In this document: positions 24,563 to 33,306 of the stretch, one piece after another
Numbering within the stretch: position 1 is the stretch's first letter
How the letters are laid out: every line of letters begins with the position of its first letter
Source: Leptospira ognonensis
GTDB lineage: Bacteria; Spirochaetota; Leptospiria; Leptospirales; Leptospiraceae
Direction: 5' to 3'
Assembly: GCF_004770745.1 (NCBI RefSeq)
Contig: NZ_RQGD01000034.1
Location: 1 to 64,000, forward strand
DNA: 64,000 nucleotides
Position numbers and translations under genes: made by a program
The notes under the pieces: generated by a model
Databases searched by the model: none
Told to the model about the DNA's origin: nothing
Seen by the model: only the letters and a program-made list of their open reading frames with translations

Positions 24563-27500
24563 ATGTCCTGGCGGTATTTTTTACTCTTTTTTTGCATACT
24601 AATCATCAAATGCCAGGATACGGGAAGCAACCACCAAAATAAACCTATCCCCATCGTTCAAAAAGGTATACTCGATCTGCGAACTTGGGATCTACAAAAT
24701 GACGGGTATGTTCCTTTAAATGGTAATTGGCAGTTCTATTGGAAAGAATTTGTTGAGCCCGCATCTTTTTCCTCTCCAAAAGTACAATTGGAACCTACAT
24801 TCATACAAGTGCCTGGTATCTGGAATGGTCATTTGGTAGGGGCTGATAATGGTATTGATGCTGCAAATGAAGGCTCACCGGTCGGTGGTAAAGGTTATGC
24901 GACATATCGATTGCAAATTCGCATGCCTACTTCTATTACCTCAAATTCTTCACATGTAGCATTAAAAATAATGGCACAAAACTCTTCTTACCGACTGTAC
25001 GTCAATGGCGATTTGTATTCTGAAATTGGTAAGGTTTCAGCTCAGGAAAATGAAAGTATTCCTGCTTTTTATACTCAGGTAATTCCTATACTGAAGACAT
25101 CAAATTCTTATGATATAGTATTCCATATTTCTAACTACGATCAGGCGAAAGGAGGATTATGGAATAAAATATTTTTTGGAGAAGAAAAAAAATTAACTCA
25201 AATTCGAAATAATAATCTATTTCTCGATTTGTTTTTATTCGGAGCGTTGACTCTAATGGGTTTTTATCACTTGGGATTGTATAACTTAAGAAGAAAAGAT
25301 GCATCCACATTATATTTTGGAATTTTTTGCCTGCTAATGGCCATCAGAGTCGTTATGACGGGCGAGAAATTTTTATATACATTGTTTCCAAATATCCCCT
25401 TATCCATTGATCTTCAAATCGACTATATTTCTGTTTATATGGGAGGACCTATTTTACTTCACTTTGTTCATTTAGTCTTGCCCAATGGCTTACCCAACCA
25501 GATCAGAAAGGGATTATATAGCATTTCAGGATTCTTTACATTGATGCTTTTTGTATTACCTTCATATTATTTTTCAATGACCTTGCCTATAGTAGAAATA
25601 ATTCTATTAATTATAATATTCGCAATAATATACATCATGGTGGATTCCATCCTTAAAAAAATTGAAGGAGCTAAATCTTTTTTTATTGGATTTAGCGTCT
25701 TCGCATCGATCGCCATAAATGATGTTTTACATGATAATTATTTCATCCAAACAGGTTACTATGCTCCTTATGGGTTTTTAATTTTCATATTTTCTCAATC
25801 CTTTGTTTTATCGAAACGATTTGCAAATTCAATGAATCAGGTCGAAGATCTCTCACAAAATTTGGAAAAGAAAGTAGAACAACGCACAGAAGAGTTGCAA
25901 GAATCAAAAAAGGAAATCGAATCATTAAACTCTTTTCTTCGGCACATCAATTCTTTCTCAGACTTGGATACGATTTTTATAGAAATATCAAAGTATATTC
26001 ATTCAAAATATGGAATTAATGGAACCTTATTATTTTTACCAGATGAAAATCATGAATTTCTGTATCCTTTTAAAGCCTTTAGTTATATTAAACTATCGGA
26101 TGATAAAAATGACTATCTATTGAATCAAAAATTTCCAATGAAAGAAAGAGAGGGAGGCATGTTATATAAAACGTTTCAAAGACGGAAACCAATCTATTTA
26201 AGTCACCTAAGGAAATTTGAGTATGAAATTGATAAGGACTTTGTCGAAACTCTTTCTATAAAATCAGTGTTGTATGTACCTCTTTTGATCCAGAATGAAT
26301 GTGTAGGTATTTATAGTTTTTCTAATCTGTCTGAACCGATGAAATTGAATCGTAATGAAATATTTTCGATCTCCAATTTATGTATCCAGATTGCAGGATC
26401 AGTCAATACAAATCATCTTCTCAAACAGGTAGCACGAGCTAAAAAGGTAGCAGAAAAACAAAAAAACGAGATAGAGATGCTGAATGAGTTTTCCAAAAAA
26501 ATAAACGAGAACTTTAATTTAGATGAAATTCTCGATTTAGTCGGAGAATACATTACTAAGAATTTTAACATCAGCCACTATCTACTCTGGAGGTTGACAG
26601 AAAATGAAAAAGAATTGTATCCATACAAAGGAACTTTTTCTGAAAAGATTCCTAGAGAAAATATCAAAATATTCTTAGATTTAAAAATTCCAACACAGGA
26701 AGACCATGGAATTCATGCTATGGTTTGCAAAAACAAAAGAAATGTCTTTTTAAGAGGAATGAAACGCAATCGGAAATCGGAATCTAAGACAGAAAATTAT
26801 ATACAAAAACTATTAGATTTTGAATCAATTTTGATCGTTCCTCTTGTCATTCAGAACAAAGTAATCGGTACCATGGATTTTTCGGATTACTCCGAAAAAA
26901 TGGTTCTTACAAAAGAAGATATCGGGAAAATTTCAATTTTTTGTGAGCAGATAGCGGGTGTTATTCATGCTTCGATTTTGTTTCAAAAAATTGAAAAAGC
27001 AAAAAAAGAAACAGAAAGTTTGAACCTGTTGGTAAAGAGTCTGAATGATAAATTAGATTTAGATTTGATTATGGAAAAAGTTTCAAACTATGTGAGTGAT
27101 AATTATGCAATCCAAAATATAGGATTGTACACAGTAGATCCGGATCATAAAAACATTTCTTTATTCTCTTCTACATTTCCAGACTATGTAACAGATATAG
27201 AGAAAAAAATAATCTTTGACACAAAAATCCCCATCCAAGTAGAACTAGGAGCCCATGCCTTTACATATAAAACAAAAAAGTATTTCTTTATTGCCAATGC
27301 CCAATCCAAACGAGTATTAAAATCTGCATCTCCTGAAGAATTGTATGTGATTCACAAATTTAATATCAATTCATTTATGCTTATGCCCTTGTTATTAAAT
27401 AATGAGGTGATCGGTATTTTAGATTTTTCAAATTATTCTAGTCAATTGAAACTCACAAAGGAAGATATTTCGAAAATATCAATTCTAGTTGAGCAACTGG

Positions 27501-28591
27501 CTGGCATCATTCATGGATCAAATCTTTTTAAACAAGTTCAGAAAGAAAAAGAGAAAGCAATTCATGCTAGGGAAGAGACCGAACGAGCACTTGCCGACCT
27601 CAAAGCATCGCAAGACCAACTTATTGAATCAGAAAAGTTGGCTGCCCTTGGGCAACTTGTCGCAGGTATTGCACATGAGATCAACACACCCATCGGTGCC
27701 ATCAAAGCAACTGCTTCAAATCTTAAGGACTCTCTCGCCGATATATTGCGAGATTCACCCAAGCTCATAAGGGTTCTTGATGAAGCACTGATTGCCCTTG
27801 CAGAAGAATTGATCCTTACTTCTGAACCCGAATCGAGCTTATCAGCCAAAGAATTGAGGATTAGAAAAAAAGATCTCATAATCAAATTGAAAAATTTGTC
27901 TGTTTCTGACGCGGATGAAATCGCTGATCTCTTAGCTAACCTTGGCATATCAGAAATCAATGAAAGATATTTACCACTTTGGCGGCATCATAAAGTCGAT
28001 GAAATCATCAGATTTATCGCTTCCTTTACGGGCCTAAAAGCAAAATCTGATAATATCAATATAGCCGTGGAAAAAACGGTCAAAATCATTTATGCTCTCA
28101 AGGCATATACAAATAAAGACAATGGCGGCACCAAACGTGAAATAAATCTTCATGAGGGTATAGAAACTGTACTTACAATCTATCACAACTATCTAAAACA
28201 AGGTATTGAAGTAGTTCGCGAGTTTGGTGATCTTCCTAAAGTATTATGTTTTGAGTCTGACATTAATCAAATTTGGACAAATCTAACATTTAATGCTATT
28301 CAAGCAATGGGAGGAAAAGGTAAGCTAACGATACGTAGTTGGAAAGAGTCGGAGAAAGACAACCAACCAGCTCAGATTCGTATTCAGTTCGAAGACTCCG
28401 GTACTGGCATCCCCAAACCAGTTCAATCCAAGATTTTCGATGCCTTCTATACCACTAAACGAGAGGGGGAGGGATCAGGTATGGGACTTTTCATAGTAAA
28501 ACAAATTGTTGATAAACATAGTGGATCGATTAAGGTCGAAAGTGACCCAGGAAAAACTCTATTTACTGTTAGTTTGCCTGTGGGTGAATAA
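24563..28591 (+). CDS. 7TMR-DISM sensor histidine kinase with three GAF domains
   Basis: Membrane sensor kinase of 1342 residues. A lipoprotein-like signal (Cys17 in LIIKC) precedes a 7TMR-DISM extracellular domain (about 30-205, LNGNWQFYW), seven membrane helices (about 220-415) and a coiled coil. Three GAF domains in tandem follow (about 455-620, 640-800 and 820-985). HisKA carries His1038 (AHEINTPIG) and HATPase carries Asn1244 (FNAIQAM), DSGTGIP and GEGSGMGL. The His-to-Asn distance is about 206 residues, roughly 90 more than usual, because of a helical insert with LSAKELRIRKKDL. No receiver or regulator gene follows. The C-terminus is shared almost motif for motif with the kinase at 33.3 kb. 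Confidence 0.9.
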   Translation: MSWRYFLLFFCILIIKCQDTGSNHQNKPIPIVQKGILDLRTWDLQNDGYVPLNGNWQFYWKEFVEPASFSSPKVQLEPTFIQVPGIWNGHLVGADNGIDAANEGSPVGGKGYATYRLQIRMPTSITSNSSHVALKIMAQNSSYRLYVNGDLYSEIGKVSAQENESIPAFYTQVIPILKTSNSYDIVFHISNYDQAKGGLWNKIFFGEEKKLTQIRNNNLFLDLFLFGALTLMGFYHLGLYNLRRKDASTLYFGIFCLLMAIRVVMTGEKFLYTLFPNIPLSIDLQIDYISVYMGGPILLHFVHLVLPNGLPNQIRKGLYSISGFFTLMLFVLPSYYFSMTLPIVEIILLIIIFAIIYIMVDSILKKIEGAKSFFIGFSVFASIAINDVLHDNYFIQTGYYAPYGFLIFIFSQSFVLSKRFANSMNQVEDLSQNLEKKVEQRTEELQESKKEIESLNSFLRHINSFSDLDTIFIEISKYIHSKYGINGTLLFLPDENHEFLYPFKAFSYIKLSDDKNDYLLNQKFPMKEREGGMLYKTFQRRKPIYLSHLRKFEYEIDKDFVETLSIKSVLYVPLLIQNECVGIYSFSNLSEPMKLNRNEIFSISNLCIQIAGSVNTNHLLKQVARAKKVAEKQKNEIEMLNEFSKKINENFNLDEILDLVGEYITKNFNISHYLLWRLTENEKELYPYKGTFSEKIPRENIKIFLDLKIPTQEDHGIHAMVCKNKRNVFLRGMKRNRKSESKTENYIQKLLDFESILIVPLVIQNKVIGTMDFSDYSEKMVLTKEDIGKISIFCEQIAGVIHASILFQKIEKAKKETESLNLLVKSLNDKLDLDLIMEKVSNYVSDNYAIQNIGLYTVDPDHKNISLFSSTFPDYVTDIEKKIIFDTKIPIQVELGAHAFTYKTKKYFFIANAQSKRVLKSASPEELYVIHKFNINSFMLMPLLLNNEVIGILDFSNYSSQLKLTKEDISKISILVEQLAGIIHGSNLFKQVQKEKEKAIHAREETERALADLKASQDQLIESEKLAALGQLVAGIAHEINTPIGAIKATASNLKDSLADILRDSPKLIRVLDEALIALAEELILTSEPESSLSAKELRIRKKDLIIKLKNLSVSDADEIADLLANLGISEINERYLPLWRHHKVDEIIRFIASFTGLKAKSDNINIAVEKTVKIIYALKAYTNKDNGGTKREINLHEGIETVLTIYHNYLKQGIEVVREFGDLPKVLCFESDINQIWTNLTFNAIQAMGGKGKLTIRSWKESEKDNQPAQIRIQFEDSGTGIPKPVQSKIFDAFYTTKREGEGSGMGLFIVKQIVDKHSGSIKVESDPGKTLFTVSLPVGE

Positions 28592-28652
28592 ACAGATAAT
28601 ATTTTCAATTTTACGTTTTATACTATCATCATAAAGCAAAAGGAGTTTGGCT

Positions 28653-28850
28653 CTAAGCTAAGTTGGCCTGCACATGTAATCTGATTGAAAATACGGTTCG
28701 ACTTGGCTCAGACTCTAAGGAAATCGTTCCTTTGTGCTTTTCAATATTTAGTTGAACTGTATGGAGTCCTAGCCCTGAACCTTCTCCCCTACCTTTCGTC
28801 CTAAAAAATAACTTGAAGATTTTGGTTTGTAATTCCTTTGAACAAGAAAA
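28653..28850 (-). pseudogene. C-terminal histidine kinase relic
   Basis: The leftward frame reads KELQTKIFKLFFRTKGRGEG, SGLGLHTVQLNIEKHKGTIS and a closing TVFSIRLHV. It is the final ATP-lid and G2-box portion of a HATPase domain, with no N-box or HisKA upstream. It points away from the intact kinase ending at 28591 and towards its stop, so it is not part of that gene. Confidence 0.65.
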
Positions 28851-29308
28851 ACGCAAAAGTAAATATGGTAATGGTATCTAAATAGAAAATCTTGCGACCC
28901 ACATCCTTTCCAAATGCAAGGAAAATTAAGAGAGGAAAGAAAGTCCTGAGATGAAAACCAAATAGATTATATGTACTTAATGAACCTGTAATCAGAGCGC
29001 TCAGAAGAGGGATAGCGATAAAACTAGAATAAGCTAATTTTCCAATGACAGGCTTTAAAAGGATCGATACGTTAAGAGCTAACGCAAATAAAATAATGGT
29101 ATTTAAACAAATTAAAAATAGAAGCTCTCCCGGTTTGGTATGGCAGATAACATATATAAAGTAGTCTACCTAGCTGGAGTGCAATGGATTCTTTTTCTCT
29201 CAACAAAATTTGTAGATAGTAAATGGCAAGCGGTACATAAACGAAAAGTAAGCAGATGCAAATATATATACACCAGATATTTAAGGCTATGAATACAATT
29301 TAGCTATT
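28806..29308 (-). pseudogene. Frameshifted relic of a multi-helix membrane protein
   Basis: Two leftward frames join to give FIALNIWCIYICICLLFVYV and QILLREKESIALQLGRLLY. After a shift they continue with KPGELLFLICLNTIILFALA, LNVSILLKPVIGKLAYSSF and IAIPLLSALITGS, then run into the kinase relic at 28850. At least four hydrophobic helices remain. It looks like the sensory half of a membrane kinase or cyclase whose central part was deleted. Family not identified. Confidence 0.45.
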
Positions 29309-29321
29309 TGCACAGAAATGA

Positions 29322-31538
29322 TCAGGAAGTGTATGGAATCAATACTTTGAAAATGGTTTTTCCTGGGATCGATTCAAGTTCGATCAGGCCATTATGCTTT
29401 TCGATGATTTGCTTTGTTATATGTAGCCCAAGTCCCGTACCTTCCCCGATAGGTTTTGTTGTAAAAAAAGGATCGAAGATTTTTGACTGGTATTCTATTG
29501 GGATTCCTTTCCCGGAATCTTGAATGGCGACGTAGGCATATTCCTTTTCCTCTTTTGTGGTTTTCCCGATTTGGATGTGCAGAGTGCCATTACCACCCAT
29601 AGCCTGGATGGCATTTTGGATGAGATTGGTCCAGACTTGATTCAGCTCATCTGGATAACATAGTATCGGTGGAATCTCCTCAAATTCGGTAGTCAGATCG
29701 ATTCCCTTTTTGAGAATCCCTGCAAGGATTGTAATTACTGTTTCCATGCTCTCCACGAGAGACATTTCTATCTTTGCTTGATTGGGATCAAAATGGGTAA
29801 ATGCCTTCAGCGAGGATACAATTTTCCCTGCTCTTCCAGATGCGAGTTGAATCGTTCGTCCATGCAGTAGCAACCTTACAAATTTCTCAGAAAAGACAAA
29901 AATGATCTCTGCATTTTGCATTTGAAATCGCTTAATCGTTTCTTCGGTAAGATCCAAGAGTCCAATACCAATAAAAAAATCTGCTTTTTCCTCTGGATTG
30001 CTGATGGAGTGAGCTTCAAATTTTGAGATCAAATTTCGTTTGAGGGTCCTTTCTTCTTTCGTTGAAAAATTGGTTTTATTCTGTAAGGCGGCATCTACAA
30101 AATAGAGAAAAAAATCTAATCCTTCACCGTGCAAAAACTGACTCCACTCTGGAATTTTGCGCGCCAGAGAGGGTAGTTTCTCTTCAAGATAAGCGGCAGA
30201 AGCTCGAATCGCGCTCAAGGGAGAATTGATTTCATGGGCCACACCTGCAACCATAATGCCAAGAGAAGACATCTTTTCCGATTGAACTAACTGGTATTGG
30301 GCGGCCTTCAGGTTATCTTCTGCTGAATTGATTTCGTTAGTTGTCTTCTGCGAGAGGAAAAGAGATTGAAATAGGACAAACATAAGGAGTCCGTAGGGCA
30401 AAAGAAAGGGTTGGTTCACGTTCAGAAGAGTGGTTGAAATATCATAGGTGGCAAGCGCAATTAGAAGGCAGAGCGAACCTAAGATCAAACCTCGCCCGTC
30501 TATCTTTTCTTGAAATACACGAATCAAAATATAAAAGATCAATATAATAATACCGAATAGCAAATACAATGCTAAATCATTGTAATAAGTTAAAATGTAT
30601 AGATCGCCAAAACAAGAGCAGTAAATGGGAAATGCAAAAAGAGCAAGCAGAAGATACCAAACGTATTTGGAAAACTGCTTACGAGTAAGACTGTTTAAGT
30701 AGAGTAATCCCGCAAGTGGGCCAACATACAGAGTGAAGTATTCGATTCGAAAGATCAATTCATCCATACCTTCTGGAAGTAGCATGTTGATGATCCGATC
30801 GCCCGATACGATCATACGGAGAGCCATGAGGGCACAAAAAAGGAAAAAGTATAACGAACTTATAAGCCTGCGACGGGTGAAGTAGGAACCTAGCTGGAAC
30901 AAACCTAAGATCAAAAGGCCTCCGATGATGAAGGAATCCTTGGTTAAACTTGCATTTCGTTCCTCGTTAAAAGATTGCTCCGTTCCCAATTGAGGAGTTC
31001 GTTTTAATCCACCTGACGAATGTTTTTCGTTCTTAACAATAAAAGCTAATCGTGTAGGTTCTGACGAATTTGGTTGAAAAGTGATTGTTGTTAATTTGTG
31101 TTTTCTAAATAATTTTTGTTCACTCGAATGGATGTCTCCATAAGAGTCGATCCATTGTCTATTTTGATATACTTCCAAATTGGTAAAGATGGTATGAAGA
31201 TTGAGAGTCAAAGTATTACAGTTTTTCGGAGGTATAATAGAGAGAAAGTAGGTGCCAACTCCAGTGCCAATTCTTTCTCCTTGCTTCGGCGGGTTGTAAA
31301 TATTCCAATTCTTTGATTCAGGAAGAGAGATTCGAATCGTTTTGTTGTTTGGTTCCAAAATCATTTCACCAGGCTGGAATAACCAATCACCTTTCAAGTC
31401 AATTCTTGGCTGACTTGATAGATCCCAATTAGAAAGATCTATGTTTCCATCTTTTACCAAAAGAGAATTTTGGGTATGTTTTTGACAGGAAAAAGTTAAA
31501 ATGAGAAGTAAAAGAAGCTTAAAAATGGATGTAAGCAT
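29322..31538 (-). CDS. 7TMR-DISM sensor histidine kinase
   Basis: Sensor kinase of 738 residues. A lipoprotein signal ends in TFSC (Cys18). An extracellular 7TMR-DISM domain (about 30-195, LKGDWLFQPG) is followed by seven membrane helices (about 200-400). The kinase core follows directly: His435 (AHEINSPLSA), Asn642 (IQNAIQAM), DSGKGIP and GEGTGLGL. The His-to-Asn distance is 207 residues, matching the two GAF-bearing relatives. It has no GAF domains. Five bases separate it from the upstream REC-cyclase gene, and a CheY-like gene precedes that, so the three genes form one leftward operon. The kinase is the likely phosphodonor for both regulators. Confidence 0.9.
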   Translation of the reverse strand: MLTSIFKLLLLLILTFSCQKHTQNSLLVKDGNIDLSNWDLSSQPRIDLKGDWLFQPGEMILEPNNKTIRISLPESKNWNIYNPPKQGERIGTGVGTYFLSIIPPKNCNTLTLNLHTIFTNLEVYQNRQWIDSYGDIHSSEQKLFRKHKLTTITFQPNSSEPTRLAFIVKNEKHSSGGLKRTPQLGTEQSFNEERNASLTKDSFIIGGLLILGLFQLGSYFTRRRLISSLYFFLFCALMALRMIVSGDRIINMLLPEGMDELIFRIEYFTLYVGPLAGLLYLNSLTRKQFSKYVWYLLLALFAFPIYCSCFGDLYILTYYNDLALYLLFGIIILIFYILIRVFQEKIDGRGLILGSLCLLIALATYDISTTLLNVNQPFLLPYGLLMFVLFQSLFLSQKTTNEINSAEDNLKAAQYQLVQSEKMSSLGIMVAGVAHEINSPLSAIRASAAYLEEKLPSLARKIPEWSQFLHGEGLDFFLYFVDAALQNKTNFSTKEERTLKRNLISKFEAHSISNPEEKADFFIGIGLLDLTEETIKRFQMQNAEIIFVFSEKFVRLLLHGRTIQLASGRAGKIVSSLKAFTHFDPNQAKIEMSLVESMETVITILAGILKKGIDLTTEFEEIPPILCYPDELNQVWTNLIQNAIQAMGGNGTLHIQIGKTTKEEKEYAYVAIQDSGKGIPIEYQSKIFDPFFTTKPIGEGTGLGLHITKQIIEKHNGLIELESIPGKTIFKVLIPYTS

Positions 31539-31543
31539 GTAGA

Positions 31544-32650
31544 TTAAATCTCTCGAGCCAATCCCACTTCGTAAATGCTTGTCTGTTCTGTTCTACCCCT
31601 AACTTCGATTTTATCTAATTCCTTGAGCCGAAATCGCTCTGAACTGGTTAGCGCATCTTTGGTGGAACCAGAAATCAACAAATTCGTTCTGAAATCTTTT
31701 GTTAAAGCTTCTATTCTTGCCGCTACATTCACTGTGTCACCGATAACAGTCGTTTGGAATCGATTTCGCTCGCCAATCGTGCCTAAAATCATTTTTCCAG
31801 TATTTATACCGATTCCTATGCCGAGGGCCACATTCCCCGATTCCATTCTTTCTCGGTTATAAACTTTTAATACCGTTAGCATGTCTAAGGCGGCATTTAA
31901 TGCGTCGTCCGCGGACGGAAATAATGCCATGATGGAATCTCCAATATAGCTATCTATAAAACCTTGATGTAGACTGATTACGGGAGACATATGACTCAGA
32001 TAATCATTGAGAAAGGAAAAGATATACTCCGTTTCAATCATTTCACAAAGAGTAGTAAATGATCGTATGTCTGAAAACATCACAGTCATTGTTTTTTCAA
32101 TCGAAGTACCGAGCTTAACATTTGCATAATCTGACTTGCTAACACCTAACTGCTCTAGGAATTGAATCGGAACAAACTTATAAAATGTCTCTGCATTTGC
32201 TCGGAGACTTTCTGTTTGTTTTTTAATTTCTGCATCCTGGTCATAACGTCGTAGTGCCTCCTGGATCGTAAGATTGAGATCAGAGGCTTCCCATGGCTTA
32301 GAAATATATCTGTAGAGTCCGGCATTGTTCACTGCGTTTCCCACTGCCTCAGCGTTAGCTTGACCCGTTAGTAAAATTTTTAAGGTATTCGGTCGGTAAC
32401 TATGGAGCTTGATCAACAATTCGTCGCCCTTGATCCCTGGCATAATTTGATCGGAGATGATGACTGGTAATTCTCCATTGGCTTTGTCAAAGCTTTCTAG
32501 AAATTCTAGCGCGTCCTCTCCACTTTCTGCAACCTCAATGATATACTTGTCACCAAAGGCACGCTTGAGTTGGTCTTTTAAGCTAGCAATTACCGTTTCT
32601 TCATCATCAACACAGAGGATAGTAGGTTTTCGAGTCTTGCTACTACTCAT
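31544..32650 (-). CDS. Response regulator with adenylate/guanylate cyclase output
   Basis: Protein of 368 residues from ATG 32650, whose ATG overlaps the TGA of the upstream CheY-like gene (ATGA), indicating translational coupling. A receiver domain (about 10-130) has Asp67 (ISDQIMPG), a LTGQ switch Thr and YRYISKPW. A linker leads to a class III cyclase domain (about 175-365). Both metal-binding Asp are present (VMFSDIRSFT; SYIGDSIMALF), as is IGDTVNVAARIE. The Lys expected four residues before the second Asp is Ser, so the usual purine-specifying residue is missing; nucleotide choice is open. Phosphorylation by the co-encoded kinase presumably controls cyclic nucleotide production. Confidence 0.88.
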   Translation of the reverse strand: MSSSKTRKPTILCVDDEETVIASLKDQLKRAFGDKYIIEVAESGEDALEFLESFDKANGELPVIISDQIMPGIKGDELLIKLHSYRPNTLKILLTGQANAEAVGNAVNNAGLYRYISKPWEASDLNLTIQEALRRYDQDAEIKKQTESLRANAETFYKFVPIQFLEQLGVSKSDYANVKLGTSIEKTMTVMFSDIRSFTTLCEMIETEYIFSFLNDYLSHMSPVISLHQGFIDSYIGDSIMALFPSADDALNAALDMLTVLKVYNRERMESGNVALGIGIGINTGKMILGTIGERNRFQTTVIGDTVNVAARIEALTKDFRTNLLISGSTKDALTSSERFRLKELDKIEVRGRTEQTSIYEVGLAREI

Positions 32651-33039
32651 TTTAACCCTGCTTTGATCGTATCGATGAGATCCTTCTCGTCCCAAGGTTT
32701 GGAGAGGCAGGCCAAAAGATTGGCGTCTACTTTAACGCGTGATATAGCATTGTCCTCAGCCTGACCGGTCAATAGAATCTTTACAATCCCAGGAAATTTC
32801 TCATGAACATTTATCAAGAACTCATCGCCTTTAGTGCCAGGCATGAGCCAGTCAGAAAGAATCAATAAAACATTGATTCCCCCATCACTCATTTCTTCGA
32901 TGAGCTCCATTGCTTCTTCTGCGCTTTCTGCAAATTCAAGCTGGTATGTGTTTTGAAAATGTTTCTTCAATTGGTCTTTAAGGCTATTGAGAACCATTTT
33001 TTCATCATCGACACAAAGTATGGCTTTTTTTCCGCTCAT
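32647..33039 (-). CDS. CheY-like single-domain response regulator
   Basis: Stand-alone receiver of 130 residues. The acidic pair is at residues 11-12 (LCVDDE), the phospho-acceptor is Asp63 (LSDWLMPG), LTGQ supplies the switch Thr, and SKPWD the conserved Lys. There is no output domain, so it probably relays phosphate or binds a target. Its sequence closely tracks the receiver of the REC-cyclase whose start codon overlaps its stop, suggesting duplication. It is first in the operon with the REC-cyclase and the 7TMR-DISM kinase. Confidence 0.9.
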   Translation of the reverse strand: MSGKKAILCVDDEKMVLNSLKDQLKKHFQNTYQLEFAESAEEAMELIEEMSDGGINVLLILSDWLMPGTKGDEFLINVHEKFPGIVKILLTGQAEDNAISRVKVDANLLACLSKPWDEKDLIDTIKAGLK

Positions 33040-33306
33040 TTAGGCACTCTTCCTTTCGATCAGGGATCACTTATGGATTTTGAATTGACTATTTTAGATA
33101 AGCACCTATGCTCATGCTGTCTTCCGTAAAGGATACCAAAATTCTCTTTCTTTGTGAAAAATGGCAATCGTTTTTCTTCCTTTACCTGGGTGGAGGCTAC
33201 TTTCACTAGATTTTTTTGGTTAAACGATTGTTACCTTTTATTGAAATTCGTGTTAGTTGGAAAATACTTGTGTTGTATAAAAAATTGCATTGATAGGGTA
33301 AAACCA

